From Pseudohoeflea sp964511625 (GTDB lineage Bacteria > Pseudomonadota > Alphaproteobacteria > Rhizobiales > Rhizobiaceae): DNA of 64,000 nucleotides. Position numbers and translations under genes: made by a program. The notes under the pieces were generated by a model, which saw nothing but the letters and a program-made list of their open reading frames with translations, searched no databases and was not told the DNA's origin. Below, in pieces: positions 9,748 through 18,032 of the stretch (the first letter of the stretch is position 1; each line of letters opens with the position of its first letter). The stretch lies in contig CAZEJG010000016.1 in NCBI GenBank assembly GCA_964511625.1, positions 14,589-78,588 on the forward strand. Direction: 5' to 3'.

Positions 9748-10344
9748 ATGTCGGGAATGCGGGCCAGTCTGGCCATGATCATGAGCCTTGCTCTCCTGTC
9801 GGGTTGCGGAGGCGGGCTTGTCGCGAAGACGCCGCCCGACACCTACTCGCTGACGGGCAGCCCGACCGTGGAAGGCCGCGCCGCGCCGCGCCGTCAAATC
9901 CTCATTGCCGAGCCGATCGCGCTCAAGGCGCTCGACAGCGAACAGATCGTCATCAAGCCGACCCCGTCCTCGATCCAGTATCTGGCCGATTCCCAGTGGT
10001 CGGACCGGCTGCCGAAAATCGTCCAGGCCAAGCTGGTCCAGGCGTTCGAGAACTCCGGCCGCGTCGGCGGCGTCGGGCGTCCGGGCGAGGGGCTGGCCAT
10101 CGACTACCAGATCTCGACCACGATCCGTTCCTTCGAGATACGGGTGCAGGGCGGCGAGACGGCTCTGGTGGAAATCGCGGCAAAGGTCATCAACGACCGC
10201 AACGGCAGCGTCCGTGATACGCGGGTGTTCCGGGGGACTTCGCCGGTGCGCGGCTCGGGCAATGCCGCCTATGTGGAAGCGCTCGACCGCGCGTTCGACC
10301 AGGTGACCGCCGACCTCGTGACCTGGGCGCTGCAGAAGTTCTGA
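9748..10344 (+). CDS. ABC-type transport auxiliary lipoprotein (PqiC/ABC_trans_aux family)
   Basis: Residues 1-20 form a lipoprotein signal peptide with lipobox LLSGC, so the mature protein would be anchored by its cysteine, probably in the outer membrane. The rest matches the ABC_trans_aux family that accompanies MCE transporters (PqiC, and the fourth gene of rhizobial mla clusters). The ATG at 9748 was chosen because it gives the signal peptide directly; the frame extends upstream but overlaps the end of mlaD. It is the last gene of the operon and likely the outer membrane docking component. Confidence 0.85.
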   Translation: MSGMRASLAMIMSLALLSGCGGGLVAKTPPDTYSLTGSPTVEGRAAPRRQILIAEPIALKALDSEQIVIKPTPSSIQYLADSQWSDRLPKIVQAKLVQAFENSGRVGGVGRPGEGLAIDYQISTTIRSFEIRVQGGETALVEIAAKVINDRNGSVRDTRVFRGTSPVRGSGNAAYVEALDRAFDQVTADLVTWALQKF

Positions 10345-10352
10345 TCCAGTCG

Positions 10353-10823
10353 TCAGCGCGGTGCCTCTGAGCTGTCCGGTTTCCCGATCGCGGCTACCAA
10401 CTCCACCGTGTTCCCTTCGGGATCGGTGACAAAAACCCCGCGCCACCCGATCCAGCCGAAATCTTCTGCGCGCCATGCCACGCCCTGCCGGTCGAACCAG
10501 CGGCAGGCGGCCGTCTGGCCGTCGGGCGTCACCGTCAGGGCAATATGGTGGAGCGTGGAGGCGGGACGCTCGGGCGGGGGCAGATCCGGATCGCGGGCCG
10601 TATCGAACAGCGCGAGCACCGCCGTATGGCCGGCCACGCCGTTCGGCAGCGCGAAGAAGGCCAGCCCTCCGCGGTCCGCCATGAGTTCAAGCCCGATCGT
10701 GTCGCGGTAGAAGGCGGTCATCGCGCCGAGATCGCGGCAACGGATGGCGATCTCGCCCAGACCCTGAACGGAAAAGCCCCGCGCGGAGGCGGGGCTCTTC
10801 GTATCGTTCTCGTCCGGGATCAC
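10353..10823 (-). CDS. VOC-family (glyoxalase/bleomycin-resistance-like) protein
   Basis: A single VOC domain protein of about 130-156 residues. The core begins at GLGEIAIRCRDLGAMTAFYRDTIGLEL and ends with FVTDPEGNTVELV; metal-ligand candidates include His in LHHIALTV and Glu in NTVELV. Function is unknown; family members are dioxygenases, lyases or drug-binding proteins. The start is uncertain. GTG at 10823 lies five bases after the stop of the growth-pole gene, and ATG at 10856 would overlap it. Either way the first codons cross a strong intrinsic terminator of the upstream gene. Confidence 0.75.
   Translation of the reverse strand: MIPDENDTKSPASARGFSVQGLGEIAIRCRDLGAMTAFYRDTIGLELMADRGGLAFFALPNGVAGHTAVLALFDTARDPDLPPPERPASTLHHIALTVTPDGQTAACRWFDRQGVAWRAEDFGWIGWRGVFVTDPEGNTVELVAAIGKPDSSEAPR
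10771..10796 (-). terminator. Rho-independent terminator of the growth-pole gene
   Basis: On the minus strand two perfect 8-base arms (GCCCCGC core; plus coordinates 10775-10782 and 10789-10796) enclose a 6-base loop and are followed by TTTT. It begins 32 bases after the stop of the 1627-residue gene. It also lies within the 5' coding part of the next gene, the VOC protein. Confidence 0.75.
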
Positions 10824-10827
10824 GAGG

Positions 10828-13800
10828 TCAGTTCTTCTCGAAGCGTCCGCTCGCATGCGCCAGCATGGTGTAGACCTTGCCGGTATCCGACGTCAGATAG
10901 GTCTGCGTCATCATGTTGTCGGTGTCGTTGCGCGCAACATCCGACAGGAGCTTCTCGAAATCGGCGATGTAACGGTCGACGGCACCGCGGAACTCGGGCT
11001 CGCGGGCATATTTCGACCGGATCTCGTCGAAAGTCTGCTGACCCTTGAGCGTGTAGAGACGACGGGTGAAGACGTCGCGCTCGCCGCGCTGGTAGCGACG
11101 CCACAGCTCGACCGAGGCATCGTGATCGATGGCGCGGGCGATATCGACGGACAGCGAGTTGAGCGATTCCATCACATGGCGCGGGTTGCGGTCCTGGCCG
11201 GCGGAGCGGCTGGCGGTCCGTGCGGGGGCCGCCGAACGCTGCTCTTCCTGGGCTGCGCCGCGCAGGAGATCGGACACCCAGCCGCTGCCGGTCGGCTGCG
11301 CCGGGGCCGGGGCCTGCTTGGCGGCGGTCGCCTGGTAGTCCTGGCTGCCGCGCAACGGCGCGTCGAAAACCGGAGCCGGTTCGGCGCGGCGGACCGGTGC
11401 GGGCGCAGGAGTCGGGGCAGGTGCCTGCTGACGCGGACGGGCCGGAGCCGAACGTGATGCGACCGGTTCGGAGACCTCGCTGCGGCGGCTCGTCTGGCCG
11501 ACGAGGCTCGCGAGATCCTGCAATGCCTTGATCTGGTCGCCGACGGCACGCCGCATGGCGGCCGCGCTCTCGCGGGTTTCCTCCGGCAGGTCGAAAGCAC
11601 CGCGCTTAAGTTCTTCACGCGTTGAATCCAGTTCCCGGCGGATGTCGTTGGCCGAGCGGCGGATTTCGTCGGTTGCATCGGAGAAGCGAGCGGCCGCGTC
11701 GCCGACAGCCGAGACGATGGTCTCGCGCACCTTGCGGGCCGTTGCGTCTGCCTGTTCCTCGGTTTCGCTGAGGGCACGCCCGGCGTCTTCCGCGGCGGCG
11801 CGGAGGCCGCTCTGGAGCTTGCCGGCGGCGCGGCTCGCCAGGCCGTCGGCATCGGAGAAGGCGCCGGTGACGATGCTTTCCAGCGACCGCATGGTCTTCT
11901 CGATTTCTTCCGAACGCCCGACCAGACCGACCGAAAGCGCCTGCAGGGCCTGCTGGCGTTCCTCGAGTGTCGAGGCGAGGTTCGACTGGGCGGCGGAGAG
12001 CAGGTCGGACGCCGAAGCGAGCACCCGCGAGTGTTCGTCGAAGCGACCGGCGATTTGGCCCACCTGATTGAGCGTGTTGCCGGAGATATCGCTGAGACGC
12101 TCCACCTTGCCGTCGAGCAGACGGGCGGAGGTCGAGATGAGGTCCGATGCCTTCTGCGTCGAGCTTTCGAAGCGGCCCGACACGTCCGACAGTTCGGCCG
12201 AGGCCGTGGCCATCGAGGAGCCGGCGGTTTCGAGCAGGCTCGAGATCGAGGCATTGCTCTGGCTCAGGCGGCTGAGCAGATCCTCGACATTCGACGTCAG
12301 GCTGCGGTTGGCGTTCTCGACCGCGGCCAGGGTCTCGCTGGTGCGCGTCGACAGGGCGTTGATGAGTGCGGCGTTTTCGGCCTTGAGCCGTTCGGTGCTC
12401 TGCTCGGTGAGGCTGGCGAGTTCCTGGGCGATCGACTGGCCGCTTTCGGCATAGCGATCGACCAGCGGGCGCACCTGATCGTCGATGAGGCGCGACAGTT
12501 CCGAAGAACGGCCGGCGAGCATCGAGTTGAGTTCGCGGGTCCGCTCGTCGAGCGTCGAGCCGACCGAGGTGGCGCGAACGTCGATGGCCTTTTCGGTGCG
12601 CTCGAGATTTTCGAGGATCGAGCCGGTTTTCTCGCTCAGCTTTGCGGTAAGCGATTCCGTTCTCTGGGATAGGGCGTCTGCGAGGACATCCGTCTTCTCT
12701 GTGAGTTCTGCCGAAAGCGTGCCGGTCTTTTCCGACAGACGGGCGGCGATCGAGTCGGTCGTACCTTCCAGCGACGATCCGACTTCGGCGAGCCGCTCGG
12801 CCATGAGGCGGGTCTTTTCCTCGAGCGTATGGGCGAGGCTGTCGGCCGTTTCGCCGATCTGACCCGCGGCCCGACCGGTTTCCTCGGAAATCAGGCTCGA
12901 CAGGCGCGTGGCCTGTTCCGTCAGGCGGCTTTCGCTCTCCGAGAACAGCGAATTGATCGCCTGGGCCTGTTCGGCGACCGTCTGACCGACGCCGGCCGCG
13001 ATCTCCCCGATACGGCTTGCCTCGCGGTTGAGGTTCTCGGCGCTGGTGGACACTTCGGTGGCGATCTGGTTGGCGTGAGCCGCAAAATTGGCGCTGCGTT
13101 CATCCAGATGCTCTTCGAGGCGCTGCATGAACTGCTGGCTCTGGTCTTCCATGCGGATGGCAAAGCCCGAGGAGACGTTCTCCAGATTCTCGCCGGCCTT
13201 GAGCGCCTCCGCGTCGAGATCGACGGCGGCGCGCGAAACGGCCTCGCGCAGCTTGGATGCCAGACCGCCGGCCTTCTCCTCGATGGTCCGCGATACGCTG
13301 TCGAGGCCCTGGCCGAGCAGGTTGTTCATGGTGTCGAGTCGTTCGCCGACGCGGCCGGCGCCCTTGTCGAACGTCGCCTCGAAACGAGACGCGGCGGCTT
13401 CGGTGGAGACGTCGATTCGGCCGGCGTGATCGTCGAGAAGGCTCTGGATCCGGTTGGTCGAGTTCTCGGCCACCTCCGCCATGCGACCGGACTGGTCGTC
13501 GAACATGGTCTGGATCCGGGTTGCCGAGGTTTCCGTGACGTCCGACAGACGACCGGTCTGCTCTTCGAACAGGGCCTGAAGGCGAGTCGCCGAATTTTCG
13601 GTCGTGTCCGCAAGACGGCCGCTGTGGTCGTCGAGCAGCGTCTGGATGCGCGTGGCCGAGGTTTCGGTAACGTTGGCCAGGCGACCGGACTGGTCGTCGA
13701 GCAGCGTTTCGAGCCGGTTGGTCGCCGAATCGAGGTTGGCACGGATGGCATCCGCGCGCTTGTCGATGCCGGACGTGATGTTGCAGGACTTCTCGTCGAG

Positions 13801-15711
13801 CGTCGAGTGCAGCGCACCGATGCGGATATCGAGTTCGGTCCCGATGTCCTGCGTCGACTGTTCGAGCTTGCCGAAGAGCGATGCCGAGCGGGAGGAGAGC
13901 ACTTCCTCGAAGCGATCCTCGACACCGGCAAGGGCGGCGTTGATCGAATCCGAGCCGGAATTGGCGGCCTGTTCGAGCCGGACGGCGGAAGCTTCAGCGG
14001 CCTGCTGAAGCGCGATCGTACGCTCGTCCATGCCGCGGATGGCGCGTTCGGAGGTCTGCGAGACCACCGTGTCGACGCGGTCGATATTGTCGCTGAAGGT
14101 GGCGCCGATGCGTTCCAAGCTCGACGACAGGATGCCGTCGATGGCGCTGGTCGAGCCGTTGAGGGTCTCGTCGATGCGGGCCAGGCTCTCGGTCAGCTTG
14201 CTGTCGAGCGTGCCGGCGCGGCTGTCGAAGGCGCTAGTGAATTCCGAGACGCGTTCGTCGAAGGCCGAGTTCAGGCTCGAAACCGAGGAGGAGAGGCGAT
14301 CCTCGAACAGGCTTGCGCGCAGGTCGAGGTCCATGACGGCATCGTCTGCGCTCGCCTTGAGCGCCTGGCGGAATGCCGCGCCCTTTTCGTCGAGCGTCGA
14401 GTTGAGCATGGCGAGCGTGTCTTCCAGACCGCCGGCGATGGCCTGCTGGCCGACGCCGATGCTCTCGGAAATCTCGCGGGTACGGGCGATGAGCGTCTCG
14501 TTGAGTTCACGCGCGCGGTCGGAGAGAGCGGCGTTGAGCTTCTCGGTGTTGGCGTCGAGCGTCGAGGCGCGGGTTTCGAACTCGTTGAGCAGCGCCTTGC
14601 CGCGCTGTTCGAGCTGGGCGCGGAGGATCTCGATGCGGGTGTCGAATTCGTCGGTGAGGTCCTGACCGGAACTCTTGAGCGTCTCGAGAAGACCCTGGGT
14701 GCGAGAGGCCAGCAGGTTCTCGATCGCTTCGGAAACCTCTGAGGTCTGCGTCTGCAGCTGTGCGGCGCGGGTATCGAGCAGCTGAGCCACTGCCTGGCCG
14801 GACGTCGACAGGCGGTTGGTCAGGTCGTCGCCGGCCTGGGAGAGGTCTGTGCGGAGCTGTTCGTGGGCGCCGGTGATCGACGCACGGATGCGCTCGGCAT
14901 GGGTGACGATGGCGTCGCGCTCGTTACCGAGCTCCTGCACCAGGCCGCGGACGCGGACCTCGTTGTCGGTGTAGCTGCGTTCGAGCGCGTTGACCTCGGC
15001 ATGGACGAGCGTCTCGAGTTCGGAGGCGCGGGCGATGGTGCGCTCGATGCCTTCGTTCATCGACGAGACTTCACGGCGCACGGCCTGGCCGACGGTCATG
15101 ATCTTGTCGGCGGCGACGGTTTCGGGTTCTGCGAGACGCAGTGCGACTTCGGCCATGGAGCGGGCTGCGGTGCGCATCTCACGTGCGCGCGCCATCATCA
15201 TGGCAAAGCCGAAGAATACGAAGATGGGGATCACGATGGTGACGAGCACGCCGATCGCCGCGGGCATGGCGAGCAGCTGGTTGAGGCTGCGAATCTGCCA
15301 GATGGCCGGGCCATAGAGCAGGTTGGCGATGCCGAGGCAGCCGATCGCCCAGAGGATGGACAGGAGTACGGCATTGCGCACGGCGCCGCGACTCGACCGA
15401 ATCTCGAAGGCGCGCAGCAGGGCGGCCGAGGTCTTGCGGCTGTCGTCATTGGCCGGTGCGAAGGGCCCGGCGGGCGTATACGGCGGCGTGGCGCGCGAGG
15501 TCTTTTCCGCCGGTGCGGCGGACTTGCTCGCCTTCGGCGCGGCAGCAGCCGGCTTGTCCTGGTCCTTGGCTTCAGCGAGTTCCCGGGCGGCGGCGGATAC
15601 CTGCGCCTCCAGTTCCTCGTTGGAAAGGTCCGTGTCGTCGAGCCCGAGCGCATCTTCGAGCGCTTCGAAGGCCTGCTCGTCGATGCTCTTGTCTGCTTTT
15701 TTGTTACTCAT
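10828..15711 (-). CDS. Giant membrane-anchored coiled-coil protein, Growth Pole Ring (GPR/RgsE) type, often misnamed kinesin
   Basis: This 1627-residue protein has a charged, Ala/Pro-rich N-terminus (1-110) and two membrane helices (about 113-133 and 148-174). A very long alpha-helical region (about 180-1400) follows, then a Pro/Ala-rich linker (about 1410-1500) and a conserved C-terminal domain (about 1510-1627). Residues 666-797 are six tandem 22-residue repeats of amphipathic, apolipoprotein-like type. This architecture fits the Agrobacterium Growth Pole Ring protein and Sinorhizobium RgsE, which organise unipolar growth. No kinesin P-loop is present, so the automatic name kinesin is wrong. 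The assignment rests on architecture recalled from those proteins, not on an alignment. It is monocistronic or leads into the VOC gene. Confidence 0.78.
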   Translation of the reverse strand: MSNKKADKSIDEQAFEALEDALGLDDTDLSNEELEAQVSAAARELAEAKDQDKPAAAAPKASKSAAPAEKTSRATPPYTPAGPFAPANDDSRKTSAALLRAFEIRSSRGAVRNAVLLSILWAIGCLGIANLLYGPAIWQIRSLNQLLAMPAAIGVLVTIVIPIFVFFGFAMMMARAREMRTAARSMAEVALRLAEPETVAADKIMTVGQAVRREVSSMNEGIERTIARASELETLVHAEVNALERSYTDNEVRVRGLVQELGNERDAIVTHAERIRASITGAHEQLRTDLSQAGDDLTNRLSTSGQAVAQLLDTRAAQLQTQTSEVSEAIENLLASRTQGLLETLKSSGQDLTDEFDTRIEILRAQLEQRGKALLNEFETRASTLDANTEKLNAALSDRARELNETLIARTREISESIGVGQQAIAGGLEDTLAMLNSTLDEKGAAFRQALKASADDAVMDLDLRASLFEDRLSSSVSSLNSAFDERVSEFTSAFDSRAGTLDSKLTESLARIDETLNGSTSAIDGILSSSLERIGATFSDNIDRVDTVVSQTSERAIRGMDERTIALQQAAEASAVRLEQAANSGSDSINAALAGVEDRFEEVLSSRSASLFGKLEQSTQDIGTELDIRIGALHSTLDEKSCNITSGIDKRADAIRANLDSATNRLETLLDDQSGRLANVTETSATRIQTLLDDHSGRLADTTENSATRLQALFEEQTGRLSDVTETSATRIQTMFDDQSGRMAEVAENSTNRIQSLLDDHAGRIDVSTEAAASRFEATFDKGAGRVGERLDTMNNLLGQGLDSVSRTIEEKAGGLASKLREAVSRAAVDLDAEALKAGENLENVSSGFAIRMEDQSQQFMQRLEEHLDERSANFAAHANQIATEVSTSAENLNREASRIGEIAAGVGQTVAEQAQAINSLFSESESRLTEQATRLSSLISEETGRAAGQIGETADSLAHTLEEKTRLMAERLAEVGSSLEGTTDSIAARLSEKTGTLSAELTEKTDVLADALSQRTESLTAKLSEKTGSILENLERTEKAIDVRATSVGSTLDERTRELNSMLAGRSSELSRLIDDQVRPLVDRYAESGQSIAQELASLTEQSTERLKAENAALINALSTRTSETLAAVENANRSLTSNVEDLLSRLSQSNASISSLLETAGSSMATASAELSDVSGRFESSTQKASDLISTSARLLDGKVERLSDISGNTLNQVGQIAGRFDEHSRVLASASDLLSAAQSNLASTLEERQQALQALSVGLVGRSEEIEKTMRSLESIVTGAFSDADGLASRAAGKLQSGLRAAAEDAGRALSETEEQADATARKVRETIVSAVGDAAARFSDATDEIRRSANDIRRELDSTREELKRGAFDLPEETRESAAAMRRAVGDQIKALQDLASLVGQTSRRSEVSEPVASRSAPARPRQQAPAPTPAPAPVRRAEPAPVFDAPLRGSQDYQATAAKQAPAPAQPTGSGWVSDLLRGAAQEEQRSAAPARTASRSAGQDRNPRHVMESLNSLSVDIARAIDHDASVELWRRYQRGERDVFTRRLYTLKGQQTFDEIRSKYAREPEFRGAVDRYIADFEKLLSDVARNDTDNMMTQTYLTSDTGKVYTMLAHASGRFEKN
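13321..13716 (-). repeat. Six tandem 66-bp (22-residue) coding repeats
   Basis: Six units of exactly 22 codons start at 13716, 13650, 13584, 13518, 13452 and 13386 on the minus strand. The first five follow the pattern R-[ILF]-[QE]-x4-[DE]-[DE]-x3-G-R-[LMI]-x7; the sixth is diverged but keeps G-R. A 22-residue amphipathic period is the apolipoprotein repeat length. Confidence 0.9.
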
Positions 15712-16087
15712 TTACTTCGCTTTCGTGCCCCTGCGGGCGTCCGGGCCGGTACCGGGAGTTCCGACTGTCCTCGGGACTCTCCTCGACCGGACGTCTCACG
15801 TGACTGTTTTCGCTGCCAAAGGCGGCAAAAATGCAATCATATCAATCTGACTAGTGCCATAGTAGCCAGGATTCCACAATTGCGGCTACCGCGTGCATAC
15901 CAGCCTCATGTTATCCCCGGCTTTCTACAATCGGTCGCATTTTCAGAATCTGCCAATGAAACGCCACATTTAGACGACGTTAACCATACGCACAGATTTC
16001 GGCCCCCATTATGAACCGCCTTGTGCAAAGCACTAAGCCATAGGGGAGCACAATCTTCCCATTCTGGCACAAAAGAGGAAATCCGCC
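15712..16087. other. Intergenic region between divergent growth-pole and Hpt genes
   Basis: 376 bases without a convincing gene, holding the promoters of two divergent genes. I note an octamer TTAACCAT at 15980-15987, matching the stronger half of alphaproteobacterial CtrA sites, without a second half at the usual spacing. An imperfect inverted pair GTAGCC/GGCTAC lies at 15862-15889. The ribosome site AGAGGAAA precedes the Hpt start. No clear sigma70 promoter pair was found. Confidence 0.6.
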
Positions 16088-16456
16088 ATGGCGGCGTTCA
16101 ACATTGCATTCGAAGCTCCGGAGAGCGGCAATCACCCGCGACCCTCGGGCGACCGTCCCATCGATCTCGTCCACCTCGCACGACAGACCGGCGGCGACAA
16201 GAACCTGGAATCAGAGGTTCTGGCCATCTTCGCACGGCAGATCAGGAAGGCGGTTCGCGAACTGCCGGCCCTGTCCGGCGATGCCCGCGTGCGGCTGGCG
16301 CACACCATCGCCGGTTCGGCGAAGGGTGTGGGGGCCTTCGAAGTGGCGCGCTGCGCCGAGGCGATCGAGCACAAGCCGGCCCAGGCGGCCCTGATGGCTT
16401 CGTTCACCAAGGCCGTCATCGACGTCGACAGCTTCATCATCGGTCTCGACCGCTAG
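16088..16456 (+). CDS. Stand-alone histidine phosphotransfer (Hpt) domain protein
   Basis: A 122-residue protein with a helical Hpt domain. The segment LAHTIAGSAKGVGAFEV matches the Hpt core H-x-L-x-G-S-x-x-x-G-A, so His72 is the predicted phosphorylated residue. It would relay phosphate between a hybrid histidine kinase and a response regulator in the cytoplasm. A good ribosome site (AGAGGAAA) supports the ATG. No kinase or regulator is adjacent; the neighbours are the growth-pole gene (divergent) and ferredoxin (157 bases downstream). Its partners cannot be read from the sequence. Confidence 0.8.
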   Translation: MAAFNIAFEAPESGNHPRPSGDRPIDLVHLARQTGGDKNLESEVLAIFARQIRKAVRELPALSGDARVRLAHTIAGSAKGVGAFEVARCAEAIEHKPAQAALMASFTKAVIDVDSFIIGLDR

Positions 16457-16613
16457 GCGGTCGGGACGGTTACTTTCTCGGGGCCGGCGTCGCTCGACGC
16501 GCCGGTCCGTCAGGCCTCGCGAATTGCCGCATGGCCCTTTTGGTTCTTGTTTCGCGCATCCCAGCGTGTAAGACACCGAAAAATAGCATCCATCAAACGC
16601 GGGCGAGGGACCT

Positions 16614-16934
16614 ATGACCAAACTTTCCATTGTCGCTTTCGACGGAACCCGTTTCGACGTCGATGCCGAAAACGGATCGACCGTGATGGAGAACGCCATC
16701 CGCAACTCGGTGCCCGGTATCGAGGCCGAATGCGGCGGCGCCTGCGCCTGCGCGACCTGTCACGTCTATGTCGACGATGCCTGGACCGAGATCGTCGGCG
16801 CTCCGGAGCCGATGGAGGAGGACATGCTCGACTTCGCCTTCGACGTGCGGCCGAACTCGCGGCTGTCCTGCCAGATCAAGGTACGTGACGAACTCGACGG
16901 TCTCGTCGTGCGGGTGCCCGAGCGCCAGGCCTGA
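16614..16934 (+). CDS. 2Fe-2S ferredoxin, adrenodoxin/putidaredoxin type
   Basis: This 106-residue electron carrier has the cluster motif C-x5-C-x2-C (ECGGACACATCHVYV) and the fourth cysteine in RLSCQIKV, the spacing of vertebrate-type ferredoxins. Such proteins feed electrons to cytochromes P450, ring hydroxylases or Fe-S assembly. The next gene encodes a ferredoxin reductase 25 bases downstream, so the two probably work as a pair. Start ATG at 16614 is preceded by a GA-rich ribosome site. Confidence 0.9.
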   Translation: MTKLSIVAFDGTRFDVDAENGSTVMENAIRNSVPGIEAECGGACACATCHVYVDDAWTEIVGAPEPMEEDMLDFAFDVRPNSRLSCQIKVRDELDGLVVRVPERQA

Positions 16935-16959
16935 GCCGTCATCCCAGCGGAGATTTTCC

Positions 16960-17985
16960 ATGACCACTCCGATCGAAACCGATGTCGTCATCGTCGGCGC
17001 TGGCCCTGTCGGCCTGTTCGCCGTCTTCGAACTCGGCCTCTACGACCTCAAATGTCATCTGATCGACATTCTCGACCGGCCGGGCGGCCAGTGCGCCGAA
17101 CTCTATCCGGAAAAGCCGATCTACGACATTCCGGCCTGGCCGATGATCACCGGGCAGGATCTGACCGAGAAACTGCTCGAACAGATCGAGCCGTTCCATC
17201 CGGAATTCCATTTCAACCGGATGGTAAGCGGGTTCAGGAAGCTCGATGACGGCCGCTTCGAGGTCGTCACCGACGAGAACGAGATCCTGATCGCGCGCGC
17301 CGTGGTGATCGCGGCGGGCGGCGGCTCGTTCCAGCCGAAGCGGCCTCCCGTGCCAGGCATCGAGGCCTATGAGAACAAGAGCGTGTTCTATTCGGTCCGC
17401 CGGATCGAGGAGTTTCGCGGACACGACATCCTGATCGTCGGTGGCGGCGATTCCGCGCTCGACTGGACGCTCAATCTGCAGCCGGTCGCGAAGTCTGTCA
17501 CCCTTGTTCACCGCCGGCCCGAGTTCCGTGCGGCCCCCGACAGCGTCAACAAGATGTTCGCGCTCAACGAGGAAGGCAAGCTCGACTTCCAGGTCGGCCA
17601 GGTGAAGGAACTCAGGGGCAGTGACGGACAGCTCGAAGGCGCCGTGATCAAGGGGCCGGACGGCGACGTCGAGGTGGCCTGCACCCGGCTGCTGCCGTTC
17701 TTCGGTCTGACGATGAAGCTCGGCCCGATCGCCGACTGGGGTCTCAATCTCCACGAGAACCTGATCGAGGTGGATACCGAGAAGTTCGAGACCAACATTC
17801 CCGGCGTCTTCGCCATCGGCGACATCAACTGGTATCCGGGAAAGCTGAAGCTGATCCTGTCCGGTTTCCACGAGGCTGCGCTGATGACCCAGGCGGTCAA
17901 GCGCATCGTCTCGCCGGACGAGAAGGTGGTCTTCCAGTACACGACCTCGTCGACGAACCTGCAGAAGAAGCTCGGAGTCGCGTAA
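16960..17985 (+). CDS. Thioredoxin-reductase-like ferredoxin-NADP+ reductase
   Basis: A 341-residue flavoprotein with an N-terminal FAD-binding GAGPVGLF motif, a central NADPH-binding GGGDSALDW motif and the C-terminal FAD segment GVFAIGDINWYPGKLKLI. It lacks the CxxC redox pair of true thioredoxin reductases, and the C-terminal extension ends in YTTSSTNLQKKLGV. Together these mark the TrxR-like ferredoxin/flavodoxin-NADP+ reductases (Bacillus YumC, Rhodopseudomonas FNR). It likely exchanges electrons between NADPH and the ferredoxin encoded just upstream. Confidence 0.9.
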   Translation: MTTPIETDVVIVGAGPVGLFAVFELGLYDLKCHLIDILDRPGGQCAELYPEKPIYDIPAWPMITGQDLTEKLLEQIEPFHPEFHFNRMVSGFRKLDDGRFEVVTDENEILIARAVVIAAGGGSFQPKRPPVPGIEAYENKSVFYSVRRIEEFRGHDILIVGGGDSALDWTLNLQPVAKSVTLVHRRPEFRAAPDSVNKMFALNEEGKLDFQVGQVKELRGSDGQLEGAVIKGPDGDVEVACTRLLPFFGLTMKLGPIADWGLNLHENLIEVDTEKFETNIPGVFAIGDINWYPGKLKLILSGFHEAALMTQAVKRIVSPDEKVVFQYTTSSTNLQKKLGVA

Positions 17986-18010
17986 AACGCGCGGAAATCC
18001 TGAACGTTCG

Positions 18011-18032
18011 AAGGGCGGCTCCGGCCGCCCTT
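18011..18032. terminator. Hairpin between converging genes
   Basis: Perfect 8-base arms AAGGGCGG and CCGCCCTT around a 6-base loop, 26 bases after the reductase stop. The right arm overlaps the last stop codon of the DUF922 gene on the other strand. The T-tract on plus is weak, so termination is likely but not certain. Confidence 0.55.

Noticed and set aside
12829..14742. 637-codon open frame on plus inside the growth-pole gene
   Set aside because: Antisense shadow of a repetitive GC-rich gene; no signal, ribosome site or domain.
10828..15711. Kinesin identity for the 1627-residue protein
   Set aside because: No motor domain or nucleotide-binding P-loop; the similarity is only coiled-coil.
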